This document shows, in pieces, positions 8,929-17,718 of a stretch of DNA of 64,000 nt. Both the position numbers and the translations under genes were made by a program. A model generated the notes under the pieces. It saw nothing but the letters and a program-made list of their open reading frames with translations. It did not search any database and was not told the DNA's origin. The stretch's first letter is position 1. The number at the start of each line of letters is the position of its first letter. Source of the stretch: Candidatus Paracaedibacter symbiosus (GTDB taxonomy: Bacteria; Pseudomonadota; Alphaproteobacteria; Paracaedibacterales; Paracaedibacteraceae); assembly GCF_000757605.1 (NCBI RefSeq), contig NZ_JQAK01000005.1:1-64000 (forward strand), read 5' to 3'.

Positions 8929-10218
8929 TTAAATTATCGTTTTGTGTTTTGCAGATCTGGCTCTTGCTCTGAGTTCGACATCAATATAACGATCAGTAAT
9001 AGCCCCGGAGCTATGACCAGCATCATCTCGTACATGTTCCCTTGGGCGGCGCTTAACATCTTCAGATATGCCTGTGTGTCGCAACCAGTGCACGGTGGCC
9101 ATACGAAGGCCATTGGCTTCTTCATGTTTACCCTCTGATTCAAGTAGCTCTGCTGCCTGATCGAAGCATTCTTGCACCAGATTCCGAATGGGACCATCAT
9201 TCGTAATCGGCTTATTAGGGTTTTTAAGATGAGAGATTAAAGGTGTCTTTTCGTTAAGGGAGGGAAGGGGGGACAAGTTTAGATACTTCTCCCGATAGTG
9301 TTTTAAGGAGGTAAGCATAGCATCACTCACAGCAATTTGTCTGGCTTTATTGCCTTTTCCTATGGTTTTAAACCACCAATGTCCCTCAGCATCTTTAAAA
9401 AAATCACCCATGGTTGGGGTCCATCGTGGACTTGCAGCAAGTTCTGAGATGCGTAAATACATACCAAACAGACAAGAAAGGATAAAAACGGTTCTTTCAT
9501 GGGAAGGGTTTTGAGCCGCTTTATCCTTGGCAACTTTAATGACGGTTTCCCATTGTTCATTGGATAATCGTCGGATCAGTTGAGTCTTGGCTTGTTTTTG
9601 TAAGAATTTACTTTTTTGCCGAATGAGAACAAGGGGGTTAACTTGAACGACTTGCTCTTGCAAAAGAAAGTTGTAGAAACTGCTCAATATATTAAACATG
9701 ACCTTTAGGGCAGATTGAGAGAATTGGTATTTATCTTTATCGGGTGTAATTCCAACTTTATGGTCCTTTTTGCTGACATGAGCTTCAAAGGGACGCCATT
9801 CTGGGTTGGGAACTTTCTCACCCTTATCTTTTTTAAATCGTGCAACCTTTTTAAGGCTTATCCACCGCTTGGGTGGTTTCAAACAAAACTCAATAAAAGA
9901 CTCAATATCTTCACGCTTATTCTTTAAGAAGGATTGTTGACACACAAACCAGCTCCACTGAAGAAGACGCTCCAAATCCCGTCTGTAAGCTCCAAATGTA
10001 TCTGTACTTCCACGATAGCTGTATAAGAAATTCAAAGCCATTTGATAATCTTTAACAGCAAATGGTGGCAAAGTCACTTTAGTATGAGCAAAACAATGAT
10101 CCAGCCATTGACTAATGATTTGATGAGGATTGTCATCGGCATAAATTGTTTTATATTGATCAATGACTTCTTCAAGGGTATCAAAAACAGGTATTGGAAT
10201 ATAGGAGTTTCTTGACAT
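8929..10218 (-). CDS. Tyrosine recombinase / phage-type integrase
   Basis: A 429-residue protein with an N-terminal SAM-like core-binding region (about 40-130) and a C-terminal catalytic domain (about 210-415). The catalytic residues are seen: Arg in LRISELAAS, His-x-x-Arg in TVHWLRHTGIS, His in DDAGHSS and the nucleophile in DRYIDVELRAR. It is full length and probably active in site-specific integration. It is not next to a tRNA gene or a recognisable element boundary. IS110 and resolvase debris on both sides suggest a decayed genomic island. Confidence 0.9.
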   Translation of the reverse strand: MSRNSYIPIPVFDTLEEVIDQYKTIYADDNPHQIISQWLDHCFAHTKVTLPPFAVKDYQMALNFLYSYRGSTDTFGAYRRDLERLLQWSWFVCQQSFLKNKREDIESFIEFCLKPPKRWISLKKVARFKKDKGEKVPNPEWRPFEAHVSKKDHKVGITPDKDKYQFSQSALKVMFNILSSFYNFLLQEQVVQVNPLVLIRQKSKFLQKQAKTQLIRRLSNEQWETVIKVAKDKAAQNPSHERTVFILSCLFGMYLRISELAASPRWTPTMGDFFKDAEGHWWFKTIGKGNKARQIAVSDAMLTSLKHYREKYLNLSPLPSLNEKTPLISHLKNPNKPITNDGPIRNLVQECFDQAAELLESEGKHEEANGLRMATVHWLRHTGISEDVKRRPREHVRDDAGHSSGAITDRYIDVELRARARSAKHKTII

Positions 10219-10311
10219 TTAAACGACACATCTTCATAACCTAGTAATCAAACTTACTCGTTTTTTATGAGAACAACAACAAAAAAGTAATCTCATGGCC
10301 AACAATGTGAA

Positions 10312-10704
10312 ATGTGTGAAAGAGAAACAATAAGATACGTGCATTTTATGAAGCATAATGATCATGATCCGCTTGAGGTTGGATGCATTTGTGCTGGGCA
10401 TATGGAAGGTGATTTAAATGCTGCTGAATCTAGAGATAGAGAGTTAAGAGCCAGAGCTAATCGCCGCTCTAATTGGCTATCCCTTTTAGGTTGGAAAGTA
10501 TCAAAAAAAGAAAATGATTATCTCAGAACCCGTCCAAACATGACTGATGATGAGACACATTTTATTATTATAACTCAATCCCAATTTAGAGGCTATTCCG
10601 CTATAATCGATGGAAGCTATCTTAAGCTATGGTATGATAATAAAAATAGAGCAAAATTAGCAGCATTTGATTATCTTTGGCCCTCAAAAATGTCATTTAG
10701 CTAG
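10312..10704 (+). CDS. Conserved hypothetical protein with a CxxC pair, probably 5'-truncated
   Basis: The 130 residues include IRYVHFMKHNDHDPLEVGCI followed by CAGHMEGDLNAAESRDRELR, a pattern I associate with a small uncharacterised bacterial family with two zinc-ligand-like Cys clusters. The frame is open upstream of the ATG to 10291 and encodes QQCEMCERE, so a CxxC begins before the chosen start and the true N-terminus is probably lost. It faces the integrase across a short gap. Function unknown; a zinc-binding fold is a guess. Confidence 0.55.
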   Translation: MCERETIRYVHFMKHNDHDPLEVGCICAGHMEGDLNAAESRDRELRARANRRSNWLSLLGWKVSKKENDYLRTRPNMTDDETHFIIITQSQFRGYSAIIDGSYLKLWYDNKNRAKLAAFDYLWPSKMSFS

Positions 10705-10783
10705 CAACCAGTAGGCTTTTTAAAGTTACTTGCCTCTTTTCCTGGAAAACAGCGTTTTTAAGAGAGAGGTATTTTTGGCGCTA

Positions 10784-10869
10784 ATGGTATGGCGTGAGCA
10801 TTTAGATTAACTAACAAATAAGTTAATCTATCGGTGTTTATAAAATACTAATAATGAGGACTATACCAT
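10784..10869 (+). repeat. 86-bp palindrome-rich left flank of IS110, copy 1
   Basis: This non-coding segment ends at the transposase start codon and recurs at 19331-19416 (86 bp, about 87% identical) without any transposase. It is bounded by the inverted ends ATGGTATGG and CTATACCAT. It contains a perfect 9-bp hairpin, AGATTAACT (10804-10812) with AGTTAATCT (10821-10829). In IS110 elements a structured RNA guide (bridge RNA) is made from a non-coding end; 86 bp is short for that, so the assignment is only a suggestion. Confidence 0.6.
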
Positions 10870-11767
10870 GACTATAACAATTCTCGGGATCGATATTGCT
10901 AAACGTGTCTTTCAACTTCATGGCGTAGATGCCAAAGGCAAGGTAATTCTAAAGAAGCGCGTTTCTCGTAATCAATTATTAAATTTTATTGCTAATCTTC
11001 CCCCATGCCTTATCGGGATGGAATCTTGCATTGGGGCTCATTATTGGGCGCGCCGATTTCAGACTTATGGACATGGGGTAAAATTAATCCCTCCTCAATA
11101 TGTAAAACCTTATGTCAAAACCAAACATCGGTATCGTCAAAGAGTTGGTCAACAAAGGACAGCTTTGGTAAATCAAATTAGAGGACTCCTTAGCGAATAT
11201 GGAATTGTGATTCCTCAAGGGATTACTTATCTACGTAAAAGGCTACCAGAAATTTTAGAAAATCAAGACAATCAGTTAACAACTCTGGCTCTTGAGATCT
11301 TTTATGATCTTCATCCGGAACTCTCGGCAATTGATGAGCGAGTAAAGCTGCTCGATAAACGTCTTTCCAAATTATGTGAACAGACTGAAGCGTGTCGAAA
11401 AATTAAACAAGTGGAGGGTATTAGTCCTCTTACAGCCACAGCTTTGGTCGCCGCTATTGGTGATGTGTCTAATTTTAAGAATGGCCGTTATTTAGCGGCT
11501 TGGTTAGGCCTTGTACCGCGTCAGTATTCCAGTGGAAATAGGCAAGTATTGTTAGGGATTAGTAAACGAGGGGATCGTTATTTAAGAACGCTTCTTATTC
11601 ACGGTGCCCGCGCCTTTATTAGCTTGGCCAAGAGGAAATCTGCTTGGTTAGAAAACCTTGTCCAACGTTGCGGCAAACAGAAAGCATATGTCGCTTTAGC
11701 TAATAAAAATGCAAGGATTGTATGGGCTCTTCTTGCCAGACAAACAACATACCAATCAGCGCATTAA
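10868..11767 (+). pseudogene. IS110-family transposase with a deletion in the catalytic domain
   Basis: The protein begins ITILGIDIAKRVFQLHGVD, the first strand of the RuvC-like DEDD domain, and ends with the C-terminal serine domain (GLVPRQYSSGNRQVLLGISK). Between YVKPYVKTKHRYRQRVGQQR and the rest, about 40 residues are missing, including the KNDxxDAxAI segment that carries two catalytic aspartates. The length is 299 residues against about 340 for the family. The deletion is in frame, so the gene reads open but should be inactive. Confidence 0.85.
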
Positions 11768-12131
11768 ACAGGAAAACATAAGAAAACGCTAGACAAGTAA
11801 GAATGATTTACCAACGAGGTTTGCTAGAGTAAATAAATAGAGATGAATAATTGAGTCATACAGCTTCTTGAGATCCTGATTTGCAACACGGTTCATTGAG
11901 ACCTTGGCACTGTAAAGGGCAAGAAGTGATCGGATACACCATCTGGCCTAGAAGAATAATCCTTCATAAAAGGGACGGAACCATATACGGATATATGTCT
12001 GCAATATTCTTTTTAAGTTTATCAATTTTTAGCTTACAATACGGATCGGTCCATATATGACGACACCGGTTCATTACTTTATAATTTTCCCTCGCGGTAA
12101 GATCTTAATTAGAATCAACACCAAAAAGCCT
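11768..12131. other. Gene-free stretch, probable IS110 right end
   Basis: No gene. The first part should hold the right end of the IS110 copy. Near 11980-12060 a short motif, (C)CATATA(C)GGATATATG and GGTCCATATATGACG, is repeated, of unknown meaning. Confidence 0.35.
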
Positions 12132-13183
12132 TTACTGTAAAATACAACTCCAAGTTGATTTTCCAAGCAATCGATCAAGCTCATTTTGAGCAGTATGGTC
12201 TCGGTATTTGTGAGATACAGGAGAGAGAGAACAAAAATTCATAGCTCCCTCATGCGAGACTCCCCCGCCCCTTAGCATTTCATAACTTAAATCGAACATG
12301 CACTGTGCTTCAACATTCTTCTTAGCAATAGCAATACTAAATGCCCTTAAAACCTCTTCATGGGATTGACCTACATTTTGCATATCTTCCAGCGTCCCCC
12401 TCAACATAGCTTTATCTTCAACATATCCTTGCTTTGCAGCAAGAGTACACCATTTAAGCCCCTCTTCGTATGACTGGGGCACACCATGTCCTTGTGCATG
12501 CATTAGCCCTACTGCATATTGAGCTGGGGCATACTTTTGCTCTGCAGCAAGGGTAGACCACTTCACAGCCTCTTCAAACGACTGGGGCACACCATGTCCC
12601 ATAACATAACATCCTCCAAGCTCATATTGAGCTTGAGCATAGCCCTGATCAGCAGCAAGACGATACAACTTTGCAGCTTCTGTACGTGATTTATATATGC
12701 CTTGACGTTGGCCTGGTCCATCATCATACATCTTTCCAAGATGAAACTGACCAGGGGCAAATTTTTGAGCAGCAGACTTTTTAAACTGGTTTAGAGCTTT
12801 AGCATATTCTTCTTGATTATAATAGATTATGCCAATGTTAACCTGAGCATATGCAAATCCTTGATCAGCAGACTTCTTATGCCATCTTAAAGCTTCAGTA
12901 CAATTTCCTTTCTTAGAATAGATTAAACCAAGATGATTCTGAGCAGAGGCAAGACCTTGAGCGGCAGCTAACTTACACCACTCTAAGGCTTTATCATATT
13001 TTTTTCTTTAATATATAATTCCCCTAGATTATCTTGAGCAATAACATCTCCTTGAGCGGCTGCTTTTTTTAAAGCTACTTTGTTAGGAAAGACTTCATTT
13101 TCCATTTCCATTGCATGAGAGCCGTACACAGAAGCGACAACAAAGAAACTTATAGAAGTTGTTAGACTCAGGAGCGTAGACAT
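12132..13183 (-). pseudogene. Secreted Sel1-repeat (SLR) protein split by one frameshift in an A7 tract
   Basis: From the ATG at 13183 a signal peptide (LLSLTTSISFFVVASVYGSH) and the first repeat are read. The frame then stops at 12983 after an A7 tract (T7 on the plus strand, 12999-13005). One added base restores an uninterrupted frame of about 350 residues to 12132, with about seven Sel1 units such as AAKLYRLAADQGYAQAQYEL and GHGVPQSFEEAVKWSTLAAE. I find no other disruption in the gene. Sel1 proteins scaffold interactions and are common effectors or regulators in amoeba-associated bacteria. It may be a pseudogene, a phase-variable gene or one expressed by polymerase slippage. Confidence 0.75.
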
Positions 13184-13365
13184 AAATATATTCCCTTTTA
13201 TTATTATTTTTTCTAAAAAATTCTACATTGAATATTAGGAAGAACTTTACATTAAATATTAAGAATACTTTACAGGATGGTTTCTTATATGAGTCCTAAA
13301 AAGCAAGCAGGAGTATGCTTATCGAGAGTTAAGCTTGGCATTAAATGATAACGACCTTTTTCGGT

Positions 13366-13433
13366 TTAGTTGTCCTGTTTAAGAGATCTATAATAGACAG
13401 ATCTTGTAATTCCAACCATTTCACAGATTTTTT
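13366..13433 (-). pseudogene. Resolvase C-terminal stub
   Basis: The minus strand encodes KKICEMVGITRSVYYRSLKQ followed by a stop at 13366, nearly the same as the last helix-turn-helix of the resolvase at 8522. It joins the 60-bp repeat copy at 13428. Confidence 0.65.
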
Positions 13434-13483
13434 TAAATCCTTATGATAATTCTACGCGCAAATCCTGGCACAATACCTTGAAG

Positions 13484-13516
13484 GTGAGACCATCCCAAAC
13501 CTGGGGATGGTCTCAC
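13484..13516. repeat. Perfect 13-bp palindrome, GTGAGACCATCCC type
   Basis: GTGAGACCATCCC (13484-13496) and its exact complement (13504-13516) form a stem with a 7-base loop. The core GAGACCATCCCAAACC is the terminal repeat of the 166-bp element at 40327-40492, so this is probably two fused transposon ends. On the plus strand it lies just before the nrdA promoter. Confidence 0.65.
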
Positions 13517-13522
13517 AACATA

Positions 13523-13551
13523 TTGACCAACAGAAACACTATAGATACTAT
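13523..13551 (+). promoter_or_regulatory. Sigma70-type promoter of the riboswitch-nrdAB transcript
   Basis: TTGACC (13523-13528) and TACTAT (13546-13551) are 17 bp apart. Transcription would start near 13558, a few bases before the first conserved riboswitch element. Confidence 0.6.
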
Positions 13552-13565
13552 ATGTAGTGTAATTA

Positions 13566-13749
13566 TGGTGATTTTGGTTGAACAAGCCAAATCTTAAAAG
13601 GGAAACCGGGGTAATGCCATTTAAGACATTTACTAACCGGTGCTGCCCCCGCAACTGTAAGTGATAGCGTTTCTCCATCATATGTCACTGGATGAACTCT
13701 GGGAAGACAGGAATAACGCGATGATTCACCAAGCCAGGAGACCTGCCAT
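13566..13749 (+). ncRNA. Cobalamin (B12) riboswitch
   Basis: All hallmark blocks are present in order: AAAAGGGAAACCGGGG, then CCGGTGCTGCCCCCGCAACT followed by GTAA, then CACTGG, GGGAAGAC, and the B12-box part AAGCCAGGAGACCTGCC at 13731-13747. It lies between the promoter at 13523 and the nrdA start at 13880. In this class adenosylcobalamin binding shuts off the downstream gene. A CTCGG/CCGAG stem follows at about 13769-13788 and may be part of the expression platform; whether control is at transcription or translation is unclear. Confidence 0.95.
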
Positions 13750-13879
13750 AATGATGAACGTTTAACCCTCGGACGGGGTGTACCGAGTGCGAACTGGCAT
13801 GGCCAGAACACTTTTTATCGCCCTCCAAAATGAAAGTTCTATTAAGGAGAAGCCCTTGAATAGAGCTAAGGAGAATCCT

Positions 13880-15781
13880 ATGCAACGACTTTATGATTTT
13901 GACCAAAATGGGCATCTAGTGCCCCTACTCATCCATCCAAAAGTTATTAATTTTCCTAATAAAAAAACAGAAAAGCTACCTGTTGATTGGCGCCAGCCAG
14001 TAAGTAGCCAAGAGATTATTCAAGATCCTTCTCGTGATATCCTCTTAACCAATTTTGGCAAAGCCACTTTGGATGACCGCTATCTATTGCCGGGAGAAAC
14101 CTATCAGGGAATGTTCGCTAGAGTATCCGCTGCTTTTGCAGATAATAAAGATCATGCTCAGCGCCTTTATGATTATATGTCAAAGCTATGGTTTATGCCG
14201 GCAACACCTATTTTGTCCAATGGAGGCGCCAAGCGTGGTTTGCCAATTTCCTGTTTTCTTAATTCTGTGAGTGACACCCTAGGTGGGATTGTCTCAGCTT
14301 GGACTGAAAACGTTGCCCTTGCTTCTCTTGGTGGCGGTATAGGTACCTATTGGGGCGAGGTCCGCTCGATTGGTGAAAAAATTGGGAGAGCCGGAAAAAC
14401 ATCAGGAGTTATCCCCTTTATTCATGTGATGGATGCCCTCACCCTTGCCATTAGCCAAGGATCGCTTCGTCGTGGATCTGCGGCTGTATACCTAGACATC
14501 CACCATCCTGAAATTGAAGAATTTTTAGAAATCCGCAAGCCTTCCGGTGACTTTAATCGCAAAAGCTTAAATCTAAACCATGGAATTGTCATTACGGATG
14601 AATTTATGGAGGCAGTTCTGGAGGATAAACTTTTTGGCCTTCGAAGCCCCAAAACAGGTGAAATTTTGCGACATGTCTCAGCGCGTGATCTCTTCCAACG
14701 GATTCTGGAAATCCGCTTACAAACGGGCGAGCCATATCTAATTTTTATTGATGCGGCCAATCGCGCTCTTTCCAAGCATCAGCGCGATTTGGGGCTAAAA
14801 ATCACAATGTCAAATTTATGCAGTGAGATTTTTTTGCCCACTGGTACGGATCATTTAGGCCATCAACGCACTGCTGTTTGCTGCCTTTCCTCCATTAATG
14901 CCGAAAAGTGGGATGAATGGCATGAAGACAAAATCTTTATCGAAGATGTCATGCGATTCCTAGATAATGTCTTACAAAACTTCATTGAAAATGCGCCAGC
15001 TAGCATGGCTCAGGCGCGCTATTCAGCGATACGAGAACGCTCGGTGGGCCTTGGGTTGATGGGGTTTCACTCCCTCCTTCAATCTAAGCAAATTCCTTTT
15101 GAAAGTGCCCTTACCAAATCATGGAATTTACGCCTTTTCCGCCACATTCGCCGCAATGCTGATGCGGCCTCTGTCAAACTTGCTGAAGAACGCGGTCCCT
15201 GCCTTGATGCAAAAGAGCGCCATATTATGGCTAGGTTTAGTCATAAGCTCGCCATTGCTCCCACTGCCTCTATCAGCATTATTTGCGGAGGGACTAGCGC
15301 TTGCATTGAACCCATACCCGCCAATATCTACACACACAAAACCTTGTCTGGTTCCTTCACGGTAAAGAACCGTTATCTAGAAGCTTTATTGGAAGAAAAA
15401 GGCCTTAATACAGCCGCCATTTGGCAGTCAATCATTGAGAATGAAGGCTCTGTCCAGCATCTCAATTGCCTTAATGTGGAAGAAAAAGTCATCTTTAAAA
15501 CAGCTTTTGAGATAGATCAGCGATGGATCATTGATTTTGCTGGGGATCGAACCCCTTTTATCTGCCAAGGCCAATCTTTAAATCTTTATCTTTCTTCTGA
15601 CATTGATAAATGGGATTTGTTAATGCTGCATTGGAGTGCCTGGCAAAAAGGCTTAAAAAGCCTTTACTATCTCCGCTCCAAATCCATACAGCGCGCCCAA
15701 TATGCGGGAGAGAGAAGTCCCCATCCCATGCAGAGCAGCGCTCTACGTAAAGATTATGAAGAATGCCTTGCTTGCCAATAA
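13880..15781 (+). CDS. nrdA: Ribonucleoside-diphosphate reductase class I, alpha subunit
   Basis: It reduces ribonucleotides to deoxyribonucleotides with a radical delivered by NrdB. Seen are ATPILSNGGAKRGLPISCFL with a redox cysteine, NLCSEI with the catalytic Asn-Cys-Glu, CCLSSIN with the second redox cysteine, APTASISIICGGTSACIEP, and a C-terminal CLACQ cysteine pair for re-reduction. I chose ATG 13880 because AAGGAG stands 6 bases before it; an upstream GTG at 13778 in the same frame would read through the riboswitch leader. The chain has about 633 residues and lacks an N-terminal ATP-cone, so allosteric activity control by dATP is probably absent. It is followed after 15 bp by nrdB. Confidence 0.95.
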   Translation: MQRLYDFDQNGHLVPLLIHPKVINFPNKKTEKLPVDWRQPVSSQEIIQDPSRDILLTNFGKATLDDRYLLPGETYQGMFARVSAAFADNKDHAQRLYDYMSKLWFMPATPILSNGGAKRGLPISCFLNSVSDTLGGIVSAWTENVALASLGGGIGTYWGEVRSIGEKIGRAGKTSGVIPFIHVMDALTLAISQGSLRRGSAAVYLDIHHPEIEEFLEIRKPSGDFNRKSLNLNHGIVITDEFMEAVLEDKLFGLRSPKTGEILRHVSARDLFQRILEIRLQTGEPYLIFIDAANRALSKHQRDLGLKITMSNLCSEIFLPTGTDHLGHQRTAVCCLSSINAEKWDEWHEDKIFIEDVMRFLDNVLQNFIENAPASMAQARYSAIRERSVGLGLMGFHSLLQSKQIPFESALTKSWNLRLFRHIRRNADAASVKLAEERGPCLDAKERHIMARFSHKLAIAPTASISIICGGTSACIEPIPANIYTHKTLSGSFTVKNRYLEALLEEKGLNTAAIWQSIIENEGSVQHLNCLNVEEKVIFKTAFEIDQRWIIDFAGDRTPFICQGQSLNLYLSSDIDKWDLLMLHWSAWQKGLKSLYYLRSKSIQRAQYAGERSPHPMQSSALRKDYEECLACQ

Positions 15782-15796
15782 AAGATAGGATTACCC

Positions 15797-16873
15797 ATGA
15801 CTACTCAAAACCTCATTCACATAGACCCTCACACCCTTATCGGCCAAAATGTCTGCGGGCTACTTGATCCCACAGGCAGTTATAATGTAAGTCGTTATCC
15901 CTGGGCCTATGAGTATTGGAAACGCCAGCAACAAATCCATTGGATGGGCGAAGAAATCCCTTTGGGTGAAGATGTTAAGGATTGGCGATCAGATAAACTT
16001 AATGAAACTGAACGGCATCTATTAACCCAGATCTTCCGCTTTTTTACCCAATCGGATATTGAGGTAAGCGATAATTATTTCAAACGCTATATCCCCATTT
16101 TCCAGCCTCTTGAGATTCAAATGATGATGGCAGCCTTTAGTAATATTGAAACAGTACATATTGATGCTTATGCCCTCCTCCTCAAAACTTTAGGTATGCC
16201 CAGCACCGAATTCGAAGCTTTTAACGACTATGCGGCCATGCGTGATAAGTCTGATTATATGCACAGCTTTGGCACCCAAACTTGTGCTGATGTGGCGCGC
16301 ACCCTGGCAATGTTTGGCGCCTTTACCGAAGGAATGGCTTTGTTTGCTAGCTTTGCCATGCTGCTGCACTTTCCCCGGTTTAATAAAATGAAAGGAATGG
16401 GGCAAATTGTGTCCTGGTCAGTGCGCGATGAAAGTTTGCATTGTGAAGCCATGATTCGCCTGTATCATGAGTGGAGCCAGGAAACTCAATCTGTGACTAA
16501 AGCTGTAGCCGATGATATTATTGATGTGGCGAAAACTATGGTAAATCTGGAAGATAAATTTGTAGATCTTGCCTTTTCCCTTGGTAATCTTGATGGTATG
16601 CAGGCTGAGGATATTAAGGCCTATGTTCGTTATATCGCCGATTGGCGCTTAACCCAGCTTAACCTTACACCAATTTATGGCTATTTTGAAACTGTTTCAG
16701 GGGCATATCAACAGCGTCGTCTCCACCCTCTTCCTTGGCTCACAGAAATTCTCAATGGCGTTGAGCATGCCAACTTTTTTGAGCAACGCGCAACTGAATA
16801 CTCCAAAGCTGCAACAAAAGGCCAATGGGAAGGTGAAACTGGAGTCTGGAAGCTATTTGATAAAAAACGCTAA
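15797..16873 (+). CDS. nrdB: Ribonucleoside-diphosphate reductase class I, beta subunit
   Basis: A 358-residue small subunit that houses the metal-radical cofactor. The ligands and radical tyrosine fit class Ia: Asp in FFTQSDIEV, Glu-x2-His-x3-Tyr in IETVHIDAY, Glu in FTEGMALF, and Glu and His in RDESLHCEA. The C-terminus (WEGETGVWKLF) is the docking tail for NrdA. It shares the riboswitch-controlled transcript with nrdA. No thioredoxin, glutaredoxin or ferredoxin gene follows; decayed IS material does. Confidence 0.95.
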   Translation: MTTQNLIHIDPHTLIGQNVCGLLDPTGSYNVSRYPWAYEYWKRQQQIHWMGEEIPLGEDVKDWRSDKLNETERHLLTQIFRFFTQSDIEVSDNYFKRYIPIFQPLEIQMMMAAFSNIETVHIDAYALLLKTLGMPSTEFEAFNDYAAMRDKSDYMHSFGTQTCADVARTLAMFGAFTEGMALFASFAMLLHFPRFNKMKGMGQIVSWSVRDESLHCEAMIRLYHEWSQETQSVTKAVADDIIDVAKTMVNLEDKFVDLAFSLGNLDGMQAEDIKAYVRYIADWRLTQLNLTPIYGYFETVSGAYQQRRLHPLPWLTEILNGVEHANFFEQRATEYSKAATKGQWEGETGVWKLFDKKR

Positions 16874-17718
16874 GCAAAAATTAACCGCTAATCTAATAAT
16901 ATAGTCTTTCAACAAGAGAAATTGCCAAGGTTCTTGGCTACACAAATCATATTGCGGCCCTGTTGCAAAAACTATGGAAGATTAGCATCGTTTCTTGATG
17001 GAAGGTTTTTAGTAAGGGTCCCGGCCGTTTTCGTACTAAAAGTCACGCTTGTATCTTGACAATACCTCCACATACCCAAGATTCGGTACGTGATGTGTTG
17101 GGTTGACACTTTCACGGTGGCTGCTCTTGCAGCCACTAGCAAACAAGCGTCTCGTGGCGCACACTAGCAATGAGTTGTAGAGCTTCCCTTGTCAGGCAGC
17201 TCTTATCCTTAAGTTCACCTGATAATACAGGTTGTCCTCTTCTTTATTCAAGGGAGGACAGCTCTCAACAAAGAATTCATGTCGCAACCACAAAGTTTGA
17301 ATGGCCTCCCCTAGCAAGGAGGATATCTCTTATCCTTAATAAAGACTGCTATGCGTTGATTTAATTTTTTAACTTTTTCGCTTCTAAATTTGCAACGGAA
17401 CCAGATAGTGTCACTTTATAAGTAATATATTTTAACTCACTTAAAGGGTAAAAAAGTGACTTAATCTATAAGTTCTTCTACATTTATTCTGAAAGTTTAA
17501 GGCAAATAAGAGATAACTATCATCTGCTTTCTTAAATGCACCGGACCCATTTTACAACCTTAGCAGCTTGGCAATGCTTTGCATTTCCATCAGCCCCGTT
17601 TAAAATACTTATAATTTTCACTTCGTAAAATTGCGTAAATAATATTACAAAAAATTCAATCGGTTTAATCGGTTAATCTTAAAACCTTCAATACAATAAG
17701 AATAAGGAACATACATAG
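16874..17718. other. Gene-free stretch with mobile-element debris
   Basis: A plus-strand fragment near 16905-16955 encodes STREIAKVLGYTNHIAAL, like the helix-turn-helix end of a resolvase or transposase. Bases 16957-17012 repeat the segment at 4796-4852 (IS6-end-like). Bases 17262-17308 hold a diverged inverted copy of the 47-bp repeat at 1041 and 59392. The region 17030-17360 is somewhat GC-richer and has no intact gene. GCCAAGGTTCTTGGC near 16924 is a weak hairpin without a T-run. Confidence 0.45.

Noticed and set aside
13778-13879. Upstream GTG start for NrdA at 13778
   Set aside because: It would place the first 34 codons in the riboswitch expression platform; the ATG at 13880 has a far better ribosome site.
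14422-14775. Antisense open frame within nrdA
   Set aside because: It is a shadow of a highly conserved coding region and has no ribosome site.
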